Notes under the pieces: generated by a model
Databases searched by the model: none
Told to the model about the DNA's origin: nothing
The model's input: the letters and a program-made list of their open reading frames with translations, nothing else
Source of the DNA: Pseudo-nitzschia pungens
Lineage: Eukaryota > Bacillariophyta > Bacillariophyceae > Bacillariales > Bacillariaceae
DNA: 64,000 nucleotides
NCBI GenBank assembly: GCA_037355855.1
Contig: CM074758.1
Location: 8,095,001 to 8,159,000, forward strand
Direction: 5' to 3'
Made by a program: the position numbers and the translations under genes
Shown: positions 19,819-28,926 of the stretch, piece by piece
Layout of the letters: each line of letters opens with the position of its first letter
Numbering within the stretch: position 1 is the first letter of the stretch

Positions 19819-20859
19819 ATGGCCGGAATCTACAGAGACCCCCCTATTGCCTACAAGAGCTCCTTCGATCGAACCAAGCCAAAACTCTTCACCCTGTACA
19901 ATGTCGATGAAGATCGCACCGACAGCATGAAAGTTCCCCTGTTCACAGAGACCGGAGGACTAGAAGAACTACTCTTTGTGGAAGAGTCCTTTCGAAACGC
20001 CGCCAAGCTCCTACGACTACCAATCAACCTATACCTCACACACTTCAGCCGCTGCCTCACCACGGACGCGCAAAGCAAATGGAATGACATGATAAAGGAT
20101 CCATTGGACCCAGAAGAATACCAATACGAGCAAGAGGAGATTGGTGGATATGACCAAGCCTTCCTAGACTTCACCAAGTTCTACTGCAACGCCAGAGACG
20201 CTCGAGACATAATGCATACTTATCTTCGAAGCGCTGAATGCAGAAAGACTCCATCCGCCACATGCAAAGAGCATGCAGACCGGATCCTCATCCTCATGAA
20301 ATATACCCAAAAACTAGACGGAAGCAGCGCACCCCTGTCTAGAGTAGAAAAACTTACCATTCTCCTCCATTCCTTTCCCTCAGCATGGATCGAGAGCTAT
20401 GGCATCATCCACAGTGGAATCCAGGAGAACACCACGGTCCAGCACATCGTGGACCACATGAGCTGTCACGAGCGCCAAGCAAACAAGAAAGGCAACAAAA
20501 ACAACAAACAGCAGAAGCGCTCGAACAACAACAACAACTCCCGGAAGCGTAATAATTCCAACAACAAAGGGAATCCGAACAAGAAGAAATCCAATCCCTG
20601 CCGGATCCCCGGCCACAACCACGATTGGTCTGAGTGCCCCAAGAACCGGTTCTCTAAGAACCACAACAAGGGCTCCGGAAACACCCAACAAACTGAGTCC
20701 TTCCACACTCATACACACGCTCTTATGATTCCAGGAAGCAACGAGACCTTCCAAGCCCACATGAATGCAGCCCGAGAGGCTGCCATTGAAGAATACCATG
20801 CCAATCATGGTGGACGAACCGAACGGAGCATCGATGGGGAACTTGTGTGGCTCCCCTGA
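19819..20859 (+). CDS. gag: Gag-like protein of element A
   Basis: 347 codons including the stop, from ATG in the favourable context ACCATGG. The C-terminal third is very Asn/Lys-rich (KKGNKNNKQQKRSNNNNN), as expected for nucleic-acid binding. A variant zinc-knuckle-like cluster, CRIPGHNHDWSEC, follows (C-x4-H-x-H-x4-C rather than CCHC). The capsid region is in the N-terminal 220 residues. The frame ends in TGA at 20857-20859 and stays open in the same frame into pol. Confidence 0.85.
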   Translation: MAGIYRDPPIAYKSSFDRTKPKLFTLYNVDEDRTDSMKVPLFTETGGLEELLFVEESFRNAAKLLRLPINLYLTHFSRCLTTDAQSKWNDMIKDPLDPEEYQYEQEEIGGYDQAFLDFTKFYCNARDARDIMHTYLRSAECRKTPSATCKEHADRILILMKYTQKLDGSSAPLSRVEKLTILLHSFPSAWIESYGIIHSGIQENTTVQHIVDHMSCHERQANKKGNKNNKQQKRSNNNNNSRKRNNSNNKGNPNKKKSNPCRIPGHNHDWSECPKNRFSKNHNKGSGNTQQTESFHTHTHALMIPGSNETFQAHMNAAREAAIEEYHANHGGRTERSIDGELVWLP

Positions 20860-23800
20860 GTCTCCGGAGGCTCCAAGCCTCCAAAGAAGCCCCGAGCTTC
20901 GCCTAGACCAGCAATCACCTTGCCTCCAGCTCCCCAGGACCTGGATGCCAGCACAGCCCTGCTGTCTGGGATGACGCATGGAGGAGATCTCCCAGATAAA
21001 GAGGGGAAGGAACCTACAGGATGGAGTCCTGTTGAACGCTCAACAAAGCCTGCAACAGCAGCAACAACAACAACAAAAACAGTTCGATTCTCGGCTACCG
21101 AGAAACAATCGAACATGGATCCGAATCGAAAACAACCGAATCGATCCAAGGGTACAACAGACGCGAAAGATAGTACAGCAGCAATAAATAGACCACTCTT
21201 GTCCCTGGCAAGAAATTGGTCTACCGGTACAGCAAAAAATCTCTATTGCAATCCCGGAAACTCCAAAGACTACACCAAAGGAGGTGCGCTGGAGCAAAAT
21301 TATTTAAAGCTGCTGTCGACTGCTGGAAATACAGCAGAACAGGCATCCCCGAATAAGAGCAACGTGGCTCCTATTCTACTAACCAACGTACAGTACATAC
21401 AAGGCATCCCCACGAAAACAAAACCACTACTCGCCTTACTAGATAGTGGATCCTCCGGAACTTTAATCAACAAGAGAGCACTACCACTTGGCACACTACC
21501 AATCAGAAGCAAGCATCGAGTCCTAACAACAACAGCAAACGGAAGCTTCGACACTACAGAATATGTTATCATGAAGAACCTCAAGTTACAGGAGTTCGGC
21601 AGCTACACCATCGACAAACAAGAGGCAAGGCTCTTCCATTCACCCAACTGCAAATATGACCTGATACTAGGCAGAGACTTCCTCCACCTAGCAAAGATCA
21701 ATCTCCTATTCAAAGAAGGAGCAGTCCAGTGGATGGATAGAACCATTCCCATGAAGGATACCTCCCTATACCATGACAACTATACCATGCTCATGGAAGA
21801 ACTGGAGGATGCTGAACTCTTCGCTGATGATCTTTCCTTTGCCAATCCATATAAGTCTAAGGTTATTCTCGACAGAGCCTACCAAGAAACAGATCCATCA
21901 ACAGTCGCCAAGCAACAGTCCCACATGTCCACAGCAGAGCAACAACAGTTCCAAGCCATACTCAGCAAGTACCCTAATGTCTTCAACGGCGAACTAGGAA
22001 AGTATCCACACAAGAAGATCTCTCTAAGACTGAAGCCCGGATCCAAGCCCATACACAAGAAGCCTTATCCAGTCGCATACAAAAGAGAAGACCTATTCAA
22101 AAGGGAGCTCCAGAATCTTTGCAATGATGGAGTACTCAAGCGATGCACTGGACCAGCTGAATGGGCGTTCCCAACCTTCATAGTACCAAAGAAGGACAAC
22201 AGAGTTAGATGGGTATCAGACTTCAGAGAACTGAATGAACTTCTTGAAAGACGTCCTTATCCAATCCCTAGGATACAGGATATCATGAACAAGAGAGGCA
22301 AGTACACTCACTTCACCAAGATTGACTTGTCTATGCAATACTACTGCTTTGAACTGGATGATGCGAGCAAGAAACTCTGCACCATAGTCACTCCTTATGG
22401 TTGCTATGAATATCAAAGACTACCAATGGGTGTCAAAGTCTCCCCCGACGTTGCCCAGCAACTTATGGAAGATATCCTACAAGACACTGACTGCACTGTC
22501 TATATTGATGATATTGGCGTCTGGACTAATGGATCCTTTGACCTCCACATGAAAACTATTGACAAGATCCTAGACCGGCTCAACCAAAATGGACTCAAGT
22601 GCAACCCACTCAAATGTGATTGGGCTGTACAAGAGACTGACTTCCTTGGCTATTGGATGACACCTACAGCTGTTAAGCCCTGGCGAAAGAAGATCGAAGC
22701 CATTCTACATATGGATCGACCACGAACTGTGACTCAGGTCAAGTCCTTCCTCGGCGCAGTAGGATACTACAGAGATATGTGGCCTCGCAGATCTCATGTC
22801 CTAGCTCCTCTATTTGATATCACTGGAACCCCCAAGAAAACTCCTCAAGCAGCTGCCATCAAAGGCAAGCAAAGGAAAGCTCCTTCAGCTTTCACTTGGG
22901 GTCCTGCTCAAGACAAAGCCTTTCAAGAGATGAAAGCAATGGTGGCAGCGGATGCGCTGAACACTTATCCTGACCTTAACAAGCCCTTTCAACTGTACAC
23001 TGATGCCTCAGACCTACAACTAGGTGCTGCTATCATACAAGATGGCAAGCCTATTGCATACTGGTCCAAGAAACTATCTGATGCCCAAAAGAACTACACT
23101 ACTATGGAGAAAGAACTCCTAGCTATTGTACTCTGCTGCAAAGAGTACAGAAAGATGCTCCTCGGTGGAGTCATCAACGTATACACTGACCATAAGAACC
23201 TTACCTTCAGAACCCTCTCAGTCCAACGAGTCCTCCGGTGGAGACTATTCCTTGAAGAATTTGGTGTCAATCTCACTTATGTTGAAGGCAAGAAGAATGT
23301 TCTCGCTGACGCCTTCTCCAGACTCCCCCGGATGGATCCACCTACTGAAGGGAAGAAAGCCCTCTCAAAGGGCACCTTAATCGATTTCTTGAAACTTGAA
23401 GTCCCTAAACAAGATGAAGAACTGTTTCTAACAGAGTTCCCCAACTTATTCCGACACTTATGCAATGACGCAGACCAGGAATTACAATCCTGCTTGCTGA
23501 ACAATGAGTGTCTAGTTAACCTACCAAATAACCAAGACCTGGAATGCCCGGTGAACTATTCCAATATCTACCTTCATCAGCAAAAGGACCCTACGATCAA
23601 GTTCAAGATCCAATCCAAAGCCTTCTTCTATCAAGAACTAGAAGGCAATAATATCCTCTGCTATGCCAACCAGTCTAACCCCGACAACTGGCGCATATAC
23701 ATACCAAGCTCTCTCTCGAATGATACCATCAAATGGTACCATCTCTTGTTGGGTCATTGTGGATCCACCAGACTATACCAAACTATCTCCGCACGATTCT

Positions 23801-24819
23801 ATATTGACAACCTATCCAATCTTTGCAAGACTTACATCTGCCCCGACAGCTGCATTAAATACAAGAACCAACACTCCAAGTATGGCAAACTACCACCGAA
23901 AGAAGCCCCACTGGCTCCATTCAATGAGATACATGTGGATCTTATAGGCCCATGGAAGATTACAGCCCAAGGCAAGAACTACAACTTCAAAGCCCTAACT
24001 TGTATTGATCCAGTCACCAACCTACTTGAAATCATACGTATCAGAGACAAGTCTTCTCAGCATGTCTCTGACCAATTCAAGAACTGTTGGCTCTCAAGGT
24101 ATCCAAGACCTATCAGATGTGTCCATGACAATGGCGGTGAATTCCTAGGCGCTGAGTTCCAGACTACTCTCAAGCAGTATGGGATTCAGTCCATTCCCAC
24201 TACAGTGAAGAATCCCCAATCTAATGCCATCTGTGAAAGAGTCCACCATACAGTTGCTGACATTCTCAGAGTCTTAGTTCATGTGAATCCCCCTCAAGTC
24301 AACACCAGAGCCAGTCAACTCATGGATAATGCCCTAGCAACTTGCATGCATGCCTCTCGATGTGCTGTCAATGCTGCCTTACAGGCATCCCCAGGGTCCC
24401 TAGTATTCAATCGGGACATGCTGATTGATCTGCCTCTAACATCCAACCTGCTAGCTCTGCAACAGCTCCGGCAACAAGGGATTAACAGGAATCTACTCAG
24501 GAATAATGCCAAACGTATCAATCATACCTTCCAAGTCCATGACAAGGTATGGATCCAAGAGCCAGATCCAGACAAGCTTCAACCCAGGAAGATCAGTCCC
24601 TTTCCAATCACACAAGTCAATACAAATGGAACTGTAAAATTGCAAAGAGCCCCCTCAGTAGTGGAAACAGTGAATATCCGAAAGCTCACGCCGTATCGAG
24701 AACCATCGGATGAATCCAGTCAACTGAATCAGTCGGAGTCTACGCCGGCTGAATCAGCAGATATCGAATTGAGCCAATCAAATGACTCAGATTGCTCCAT
24801 GAGTCACTGGTCGGCTTAA
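20860..24819 (+). CDS. pol: Pol polyprotein of element A (protease, RT, RNase H, integrase)
   Basis: The frame continues directly from gag after the TGA with no further stop; its first ATG lies well inside, so expression as Gag-Pol by readthrough is likely. In order: a basic linker; aspartic protease ALLDSGSSGTLIN (near 21440); reverse transcriptase with PMGVKVSPD and YIDDIGVW (near 22501); RNase H YTDASDLQLGAAI (near 22996) with the KELLAIV helix; integrase with a degenerate His/Cys region (LLLGHCGSTRLYQ, then CKTYICPDSC), the DDE acidic residues in HVDLIGPW, HDNGGEF and ICERVHH, and NPQSN. About 1,300 residues, a normal Ty3/gypsy size, with no visible damage. The Ser/Glu-rich end after the integrase has no recognised domain. 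Confidence 0.9.
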   Translation, partial: VSGGSKPPKKPRASPRPAITLPPAPQDLDASTALLSGMTHGGDLPDKEGKEPTGWSPVERSTKPATAATTTTKTVRFSATEKQSNMDPNRKQPNRSKGTTDAKDSTAAINRPLLSLARNWSTGTAKNLYCNPGNSKDYTKGGALEQNYLKLLSTAGNTAEQASPNKSNVAPILLTNVQYIQGIPTKTKPLLALLDSGSSGTLINKRALPLGTLPIRSKHRVLTTTANGSFDTTEYVIMKNLKLQEFGSYTIDKQEARLFHSPNCKYDLILGRDFLHLAKINLLFKEGAVQWMDRTIPMKDTSLYHDNYTMLMEELEDAELFADDLSFANPYKSKVILDRAYQETDPSTVAKQQSHMSTAEQQQFQAILSKYPNVFNGELGKYPHKKISLRLKPGSKPIHKKPYPVAYKREDLFKRELQNLCNDGVLKRCTGPAEWAFPTFIVPKKDNRVRWVSDFRELNELLERRPYPIPRIQDIMNKRGKYTHFTKIDLSMQYYCFELDDASKKLCTIVTPYGCYEYQRLPMGVKVSPDVAQQLMEDILQDTDCTVYIDDIGVWTNGSFDLHMKTIDKILDRLNQNGLKCNPLKCDWAVQETDFLGYWMTPTAVKPWRKKIEAILHMDRPRTVTQVKSFLGAVGYYRDMWPRRSHVLAPLFDITGTPKKTPQAAAIKGKQRKAPSAFTWGPAQDKAFQEMKAMVAADALNTYPDLNKPFQLYTDASDLQLGAAIIQDGKPIAYWSKKLSDAQKNYTTMEKELLAIVLCCKEYRKMLLGGVINVYTDHKNLTFRTLSVQRVLRWRLFLEEFGVNLTYVEGKKNVLADAFSRLPRMDPPTEGKKALSKGTLIDFLKLEVPKQDEELFLTEFPNLFRHLCNDADQELQSCLLNNECLVNLPNNQDLECPVNYSNIYLHQQKDPTIKFKIQSKAFFYQELEGNNILCYANQSNPDNWRIYIPSSLSNDTIKWYHLLLGHCGSTRLYQTISARFYIDNLSNLCKTYICPDSCIKYKNQHSKYGKLPPKEAPLAPFNEIHVDLIGPWKITAQGKNYNFKALTCIDPVTNLLEIIRIRDKSSQHVSDQFKNCWLSRYPRPIRCVHDNGGEFLGAEFQTTLKQYGIQSIPTTVKNPQSNAICERVHHTVADILRVLVHVNPPQVNTRASQLMDNALATCMHASRCAVNAALQASPGSLVFNRDMLIDLPLTSNLLALQQLRQQGINRNLLRNNAKRINHTFQVHDKVWIQEPDPDKLQPRKISPFPITQVNTNGTVKLQRAPSVVETVNIRKLTPYREPSDESSQLNQSESTPAESADIELSQSNDSDCSMSHWSA
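20866..20882 (+). promoter_or_regulatory. Hairpin 6 nt after the gag TGA, candidate readthrough signal
   Basis: GGAGGCT (20866-20872) pairs perfectly with AGCCTCC (20876-20882) around a CCA loop. It starts six bases after the in-frame TGA that separates gag and pol. Placement resembles the structured readthrough signals known downstream of gag stops in some retroelements. Function is inferred. Confidence 0.5.
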
Positions 24820-24849
24820 CTGTGGGATTCGTTCAATCATGAGGCACTA

Positions 24850-25161
24850 TGTAACATGCTAGCGTAGGCTAGTAGTGTTACGAATTAATAATTAACCGAA
24901 TCCCACATGGGATTCAAATATATATAAAGTATCCGTGTATGGATATGTGGTATGTGCAAACAGGCATGCAGAAGAGAGCGACGATACGATTAAGGTTACA
25001 TACAGAATATATGTTATATACAGGGATGGATATTATATGAAGAAGTCGCGATGACCTCATCGCTCATTATTTCCTCTCTCTAATTTCAATCCCATCTCGT
25101 AAAGTGAAATAACACACAATTATTCATACTACTCCGAATTTTTCTACCTTAGAGTGTTACA
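24850..25161 (+). repeat. 3' LTR of element A
   Basis: Identical by eye to the 5' LTR over 312 bp. Followed by the CTGAT duplication at 25162-25166. Confidence 0.92.
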
Positions 25162-25429
25162 CTGATAGCAGCAACAACAGGGGTACTTCCCCTGTCCAAC
25201 AGCTGCTGTGTCACCAACAACAAGTCGCTAATTTCGAAGTGCGGCAGCTCCTCCATTCCTCTCGTCGCGTCTCATGGATCAGCTGCGTCATCGACTGGTT
25301 CAATCCGTAGTGGGTTTCGATCCTTCTAATGGCTGTGTTAAGATCATTCCCTCTCCTTGTTAAGCGCTCAATACATCCCCAGATAATCTTTCTTCTGGAG
25401 TACTTGTACTTCTCCCGACCCCTCTCCCT
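25162..25429. repeat. Left direct repeat of the YR element (second half) and YR-gene 3' region
   Basis: 25166-25193 (TAGCAGCAACAACAGGGG and on) is identical over 28 bp to 39741-39768. It contains the hairpin ACAGGGG-TACTT-CCCCTGT (25177-25195). The remainder up to 25429 lies downstream of the YR-gene stop codon and has no other feature. Confidence 0.55.
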
Positions 25430-25455
25430 TCAATCGAACTCTCTTGCAGGCTTCC

Positions 25456-25644
25456 TGCCATACCCCGGGTCTACTAGTGATTAGAATAGTAGTGATATGC
25501 AAATTGTGAGCTCTATTGATTAGTCTATTTGCTACAGTTCTAAGAGCCCTCCGAATCAGCGATTCTGTCGACTCGCCGATTGTTTTTATCCTTATCCTTA
25601 ATCCAGTCCCGTGTGCACTCGTGACTGTATTTTGGTGCACGGCA
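25456..25644 (-). repeat. 3' LTR of element B
   Basis: 189 bp. In element sense it begins TGCCGTGCACC and ends GGGGTATGGCA. It shares both ends with the LTRs of element C but not the middle. Confidence 0.92.
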
Positions 25645-25662
25645 TACTCCTCCATGGTACTG

Positions 25663-28600
25663 TTACGATTTAATAGGATCCCTGCAATAATAAGGGTGCA
25701 CTCTCCTAATGTTAACTCGGTCGGTTACAAAGGGAGCAGTTTCAATAGTCACAGTTCCATTGTCATGGGCCTTGAGCACCTTGTAAGGTCCTTGTCGTGG
25801 GAAGGATAGTTTCGGAATAATGCCCTTCCTTTCCAGGGTGACATAGTCTCCTTCCTTGTAGGTATGGGGAATCCTCTTTTGATTCTCCCGGATATTACTC
25901 TTGTGGATACTCTTCTGTTTCCTTGCTTGGATTGCTTCCCAATCCACTGGGAAATTCACTGGCATGAACATATCCCTTCCGAACACCAGTTGTGCTGGGG
26001 AATATCCCAATGTTGTGTGGATGGCGCTTCTGATGGCATACGCCGCTTTGGTGGTGAATTCCTCAAAAGGATCCTTCTCGTGGAGATCCCTTTGTTCCAA
26101 GTTGAAGGACAGTAGGCAGTCCTTCAGAACCTGATGGATTCTTTCCAGCACTGAGTTGGATTGTGGGTTCCAAGCGCCACTCGGTTTCCTTTTCATCCCC
26201 ATGTTGTCACAGAGCTCTTGGAACTCTGCTTTGAACTCACTCCCGCCATCAAAGCCAATTTCCTTTGGGCGCGGATATCTTGCCAGCCAGGTACTGTCTA
26301 GCAAACGTTGAGTTTCTGCTGCATTTGGGGAGTCCTTCAGGTGAGCCAGTTCAAACCATCCGGTCACTGGGTCCACCATGGTGAGGACATGGATGTGGTA
26401 GTCTTTACCATTTTTGTTGTGGACAGTTGCAGGTCCCCAGAGGTCCACGTTGACTCTCTGCCATTTGGTAACCTCAGCTGCTTTTTCCGGTAGTAGTCCA
26501 TACTTCTTCCGGCCACTCTTTTTGAACATCTGGCATGTGTGACAGTGTTTACATAGGTCCTGGACGTCCTTCCTCAGGCCTCTCCAGGTGAACACTGAGC
26601 GTATGCTCTGTTCCATTCTCTTTTCTCCGGGATGGACCAGCATGCTGTGGTACCATTCCATAACTCTATCTTTGAGTTTGTCCGGGATCAGAATCTTCCC
26701 TTCCTTGTGAATTAGACTGTAACCTTCCACCATTTTGGTGGTCAGTCGATTGTCTTTTTCCAGGGCATTCACGATTCCGGTGTCCTTTTGCTGGTAGAAC
26801 TGAATCATGTCCGGGGCAAGTGGGAATGCACTATTGCCCTGGAATTCCTCCGGTTCTTCTCCAAGTGGGAATAGTAGTTGCCGGAGGTGCTCTTCCTCAT
26901 CCGCGTAGGTGAGGGGCTTATTTGGTGGTAGCCATTCCACTGTATCTGCCGGATCATCCGTAATGTCCAGGCGAGACAGCGCGTCTGCTGCATCATTGTC
27001 TTTGCCAGCAACATGTTTGACTACCGGGTGAAACTCCTCCATAAGGAGTCTCCACCGTACCATCCGCTGGGTGGGCATCTGCTGGTACAGTAGATTGAGG
27101 TGATCCGTGTGGATAGTCACGTCTTGTCCTCGCAGGATTCCTTCAAACGCCTTGAGCCCTTCCACTATGCCCAGGAGTTCTTTTTCTCCGACAGTGTAGT
27201 TGGGCTGCGCTGAGTTCAGTTTCAGGGTGTAGAAACCAAGGGGTTTGCCATCTTGGCACACGGTGGCTCCCAGTTGCCTATCGCTGGCGTCTGAGTAGAG
27301 ATGAAATGGTTTCGTAAAGTCCGGGAATGCAAGCTTTGCTTCATCTGCGAGCATCCTCTTCGCCTCCATGAAAGCTTTCTGCTCTGCTGGACCCCAGTAC
27401 CAATTCATTTTGCCCTTCTTCCCTGCGAGTTTGTTCAGAGGGGCTAGGATGTGGGAGCGGCGCTTCCACATGTCCCGGTAGAAATTTACCATTCCAAGGA
27501 ACATCTTGAGTTGCTTGGTGTTCTTGGGGGCTTCTAGTCGCTTCATCGCCTCCAGTTTCTTTGGCTGGGGTTGGATGCCCTCTGTTGTTAACAGAAATCC
27601 CAGATATTCCACTTCTTTTTGCATGAAAAAGGATTTTCTGAGGTTGGCTCGGAAGCCAGCATCGTCCAGTCTCTGTAGGACTGTATCTATTTTGTTGAGG
27701 TGATCCTGTTCGGATTCCCCTTCTCGCTGGATGATGAGAATATCATCAATATAGACCAGGACATAGTCCAGATCACCGAGTAGGTTCATCATGACGGATT
27801 GGAAGATATCCGGTGCGCATGCGATTCCCATTGCCAGTCTCTTGTAGGCATACTTTCCCCATGGTAAAATGGTAGAGCAAATCTTTTGGCTCTCCTTGCA
27901 AATGGGGATGGTATAGTATCCTTGGGACAAGTCCAGTGCCGTAGCTGATTTGAACTTTTGTAGTCTCTGGATTGTTTCCCCTATTCGTGGTAGTGGGAAC
28001 GGTTTTCGTTGGATGGCTGCGTTCATCTTCCGAAAGTCAGTTAGGACGCGAATGTCCCCTGTCTTCTTCGGTTGGCAAAACGTGGGAGATGCCCATGGTG
28101 AATCATCATCGTGGGGGAGTTTTTCCAGCACCCCGATGTCACAGAGCCTGGTGATCTCCTTTCGTAAGGCTTGTTCAAAGGTATGGGGTACAGAATAGTA
28201 CCGCTGCCGGACCGGTTTGACCCCTGGTTGGAGTTCAATGGACACCGGTTTTATATTTTTCAGAAGACCCAATCCTCCTCCAAAGAGTGTTGGGAATTTC
28301 TTCAGTGTTTTCTTCAAGGCTTCTTTGGACGCGTTTGTAATCTCCAGATCATTGACCATAGTGTCTATATCGACTTTGGAGTAGTCTGCATCCAGAATTT
28401 TGGCTTGCCTTTCTTCCTCCTGTTGGAGGATTGGACTCTGTGTGTTGGCAAAGAATACTGCCTCACATTTGTCCGGGTTCGAGAGCTCCCCCATTCCCTT
28501 CATGGGGATGGAGTCGCCCTGCCATTCAATTGTTCGGGAGCTGTATTTTATATCCAGTCCCAGTTGTGCCATTAGGTCGGATCCTATGATCATGTCATAG

Positions 28601-28926
28601 GGCACTTCCTCATGGTGGTGATATTCATCCACTTGGAAGGTCCATTTGATGGTCTTGGAGTTTGAAAATTCTATCAGCCTTAGTCCCACTGAAGCCGCAG
28701 ACTTGGTTCTGAACTTGCCTCCATATGTGTTGTAGGTGACAGATCTTCGGTCTCGGTTCGTTAGTTGACTTCGGTCGACAAACTGTTGTAGTATGATGGA
28801 TTTGGAGCAACCGGAGTCTAGTAGGCCCCGGAGCATCCTCCCCTTTCCCCTGTGGTCCAATACCTCCACACAGACGTCCGCAAACCGATTGATTATGCGG
28901 GGTCCAGTGTGGATGGTATCAACCAT
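25663..28926 (-). CDS. pol: Pol polyprotein of element B
   Basis: 1,087 residues in the same frame as gag, beginning with ATG directly after the gag TGA. Order: protease LLDSGCSKSIIL (about 36), reverse transcriptase with VLVYIDDILII (about 392), RNase H LYSDASDRQLGATV (about 542), integrase with the zinc-binding HPGEKRMEQ...CKHCHTC, then VDLWGPATV, FDGGSEFKAEF and NPQSNSVLERIHQ. This is complete Ty3/gypsy order with no stop or frameshift. It is very close to the pol of element C, with scattered substitutions, so the two are sister lineages. It ends with a short basic tail after VTDRVNIRRVHPYY. Confidence 0.92.
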   Translation of the reverse strand: MVDTIHTGPRIINRFADVCVEVLDHRGKGRMLRGLLDSGCSKSIILQQFVDRSQLTNRDRRSVTYNTYGGKFRTKSAASVGLRLIEFSNSKTIKWTFQVDEYHHHEEVPYDMIIGSDLMAQLGLDIKYSSRTIEWQGDSIPMKGMGELSNPDKCEAVFFANTQSPILQQEEERQAKILDADYSKVDIDTMVNDLEITNASKEALKKTLKKFPTLFGGGLGLLKNIKPVSIELQPGVKPVRQRYYSVPHTFEQALRKEITRLCDIGVLEKLPHDDDSPWASPTFCQPKKTGDIRVLTDFRKMNAAIQRKPFPLPRIGETIQRLQKFKSATALDLSQGYYTIPICKESQKICSTILPWGKYAYKRLAMGIACAPDIFQSVMMNLLGDLDYVLVYIDDILIIQREGESEQDHLNKIDTVLQRLDDAGFRANLRKSFFMQKEVEYLGFLLTTEGIQPQPKKLEAMKRLEAPKNTKQLKMFLGMVNFYRDMWKRRSHILAPLNKLAGKKGKMNWYWGPAEQKAFMEAKRMLADEAKLAFPDFTKPFHLYSDASDRQLGATVCQDGKPLGFYTLKLNSAQPNYTVGEKELLGIVEGLKAFEGILRGQDVTIHTDHLNLLYQQMPTQRMVRWRLLMEEFHPVVKHVAGKDNDAADALSRLDITDDPADTVEWLPPNKPLTYADEEEHLRQLLFPLGEEPEEFQGNSAFPLAPDMIQFYQQKDTGIVNALEKDNRLTTKMVEGYSLIHKEGKILIPDKLKDRVMEWYHSMLVHPGEKRMEQSIRSVFTWRGLRKDVQDLCKHCHTCQMFKKSGRKKYGLLPEKAAEVTKWQRVNVDLWGPATVHNKNGKDYHIHVLTMVDPVTGWFELAHLKDSPNAAETQRLLDSTWLARYPRPKEIGFDGGSEFKAEFQELCDNMGMKRKPSGAWNPQSNSVLERIHQVLKDCLLSFNLEQRDLHEKDPFEEFTTKAAYAIRSAIHTTLGYSPAQLVFGRDMFMPVNFPVDWEAIQARKQKSIHKSNIRENQKRIPHTYKEGDYVTLERKGIIPKLSFPRQGPYKVLKAHDNGTVTIETAPFVTDRVNIRRVHPYYCRDPIKS

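Larger units (their letters stand above)
19377..25161 (+). mobile_element. Ty3/gypsy LTR retrotransposon, element A, complete
   Basis: Two LTRs of 312 bp (19377-19688 and 24850-25161) appear identical, start TGTAACA and end TGTTACA, and are flanked by the 5-bp duplication CTGAT (19372-19376, 25162-25166). Internally there is a 130-bp leader, gag, one in-frame TGA, and pol in the order protease, reverse transcriptase, RNase H, integrase, which is the Ty3/gypsy order. Identical LTRs and intact frames mean a recent insertion and possible activity. It landed inside the left direct repeat of the older YR element. No TGG-type primer site follows the 5' LTR; instead the palindrome CAGTAATTACTG does (19689-19700). 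Confidence 0.93.

Noticed and set aside
25290..25330. tRNA-like B-box (GGTTTCGATCC)
   Set aside because: No acceptor stem, anticodon arm or A-box could be placed around it.
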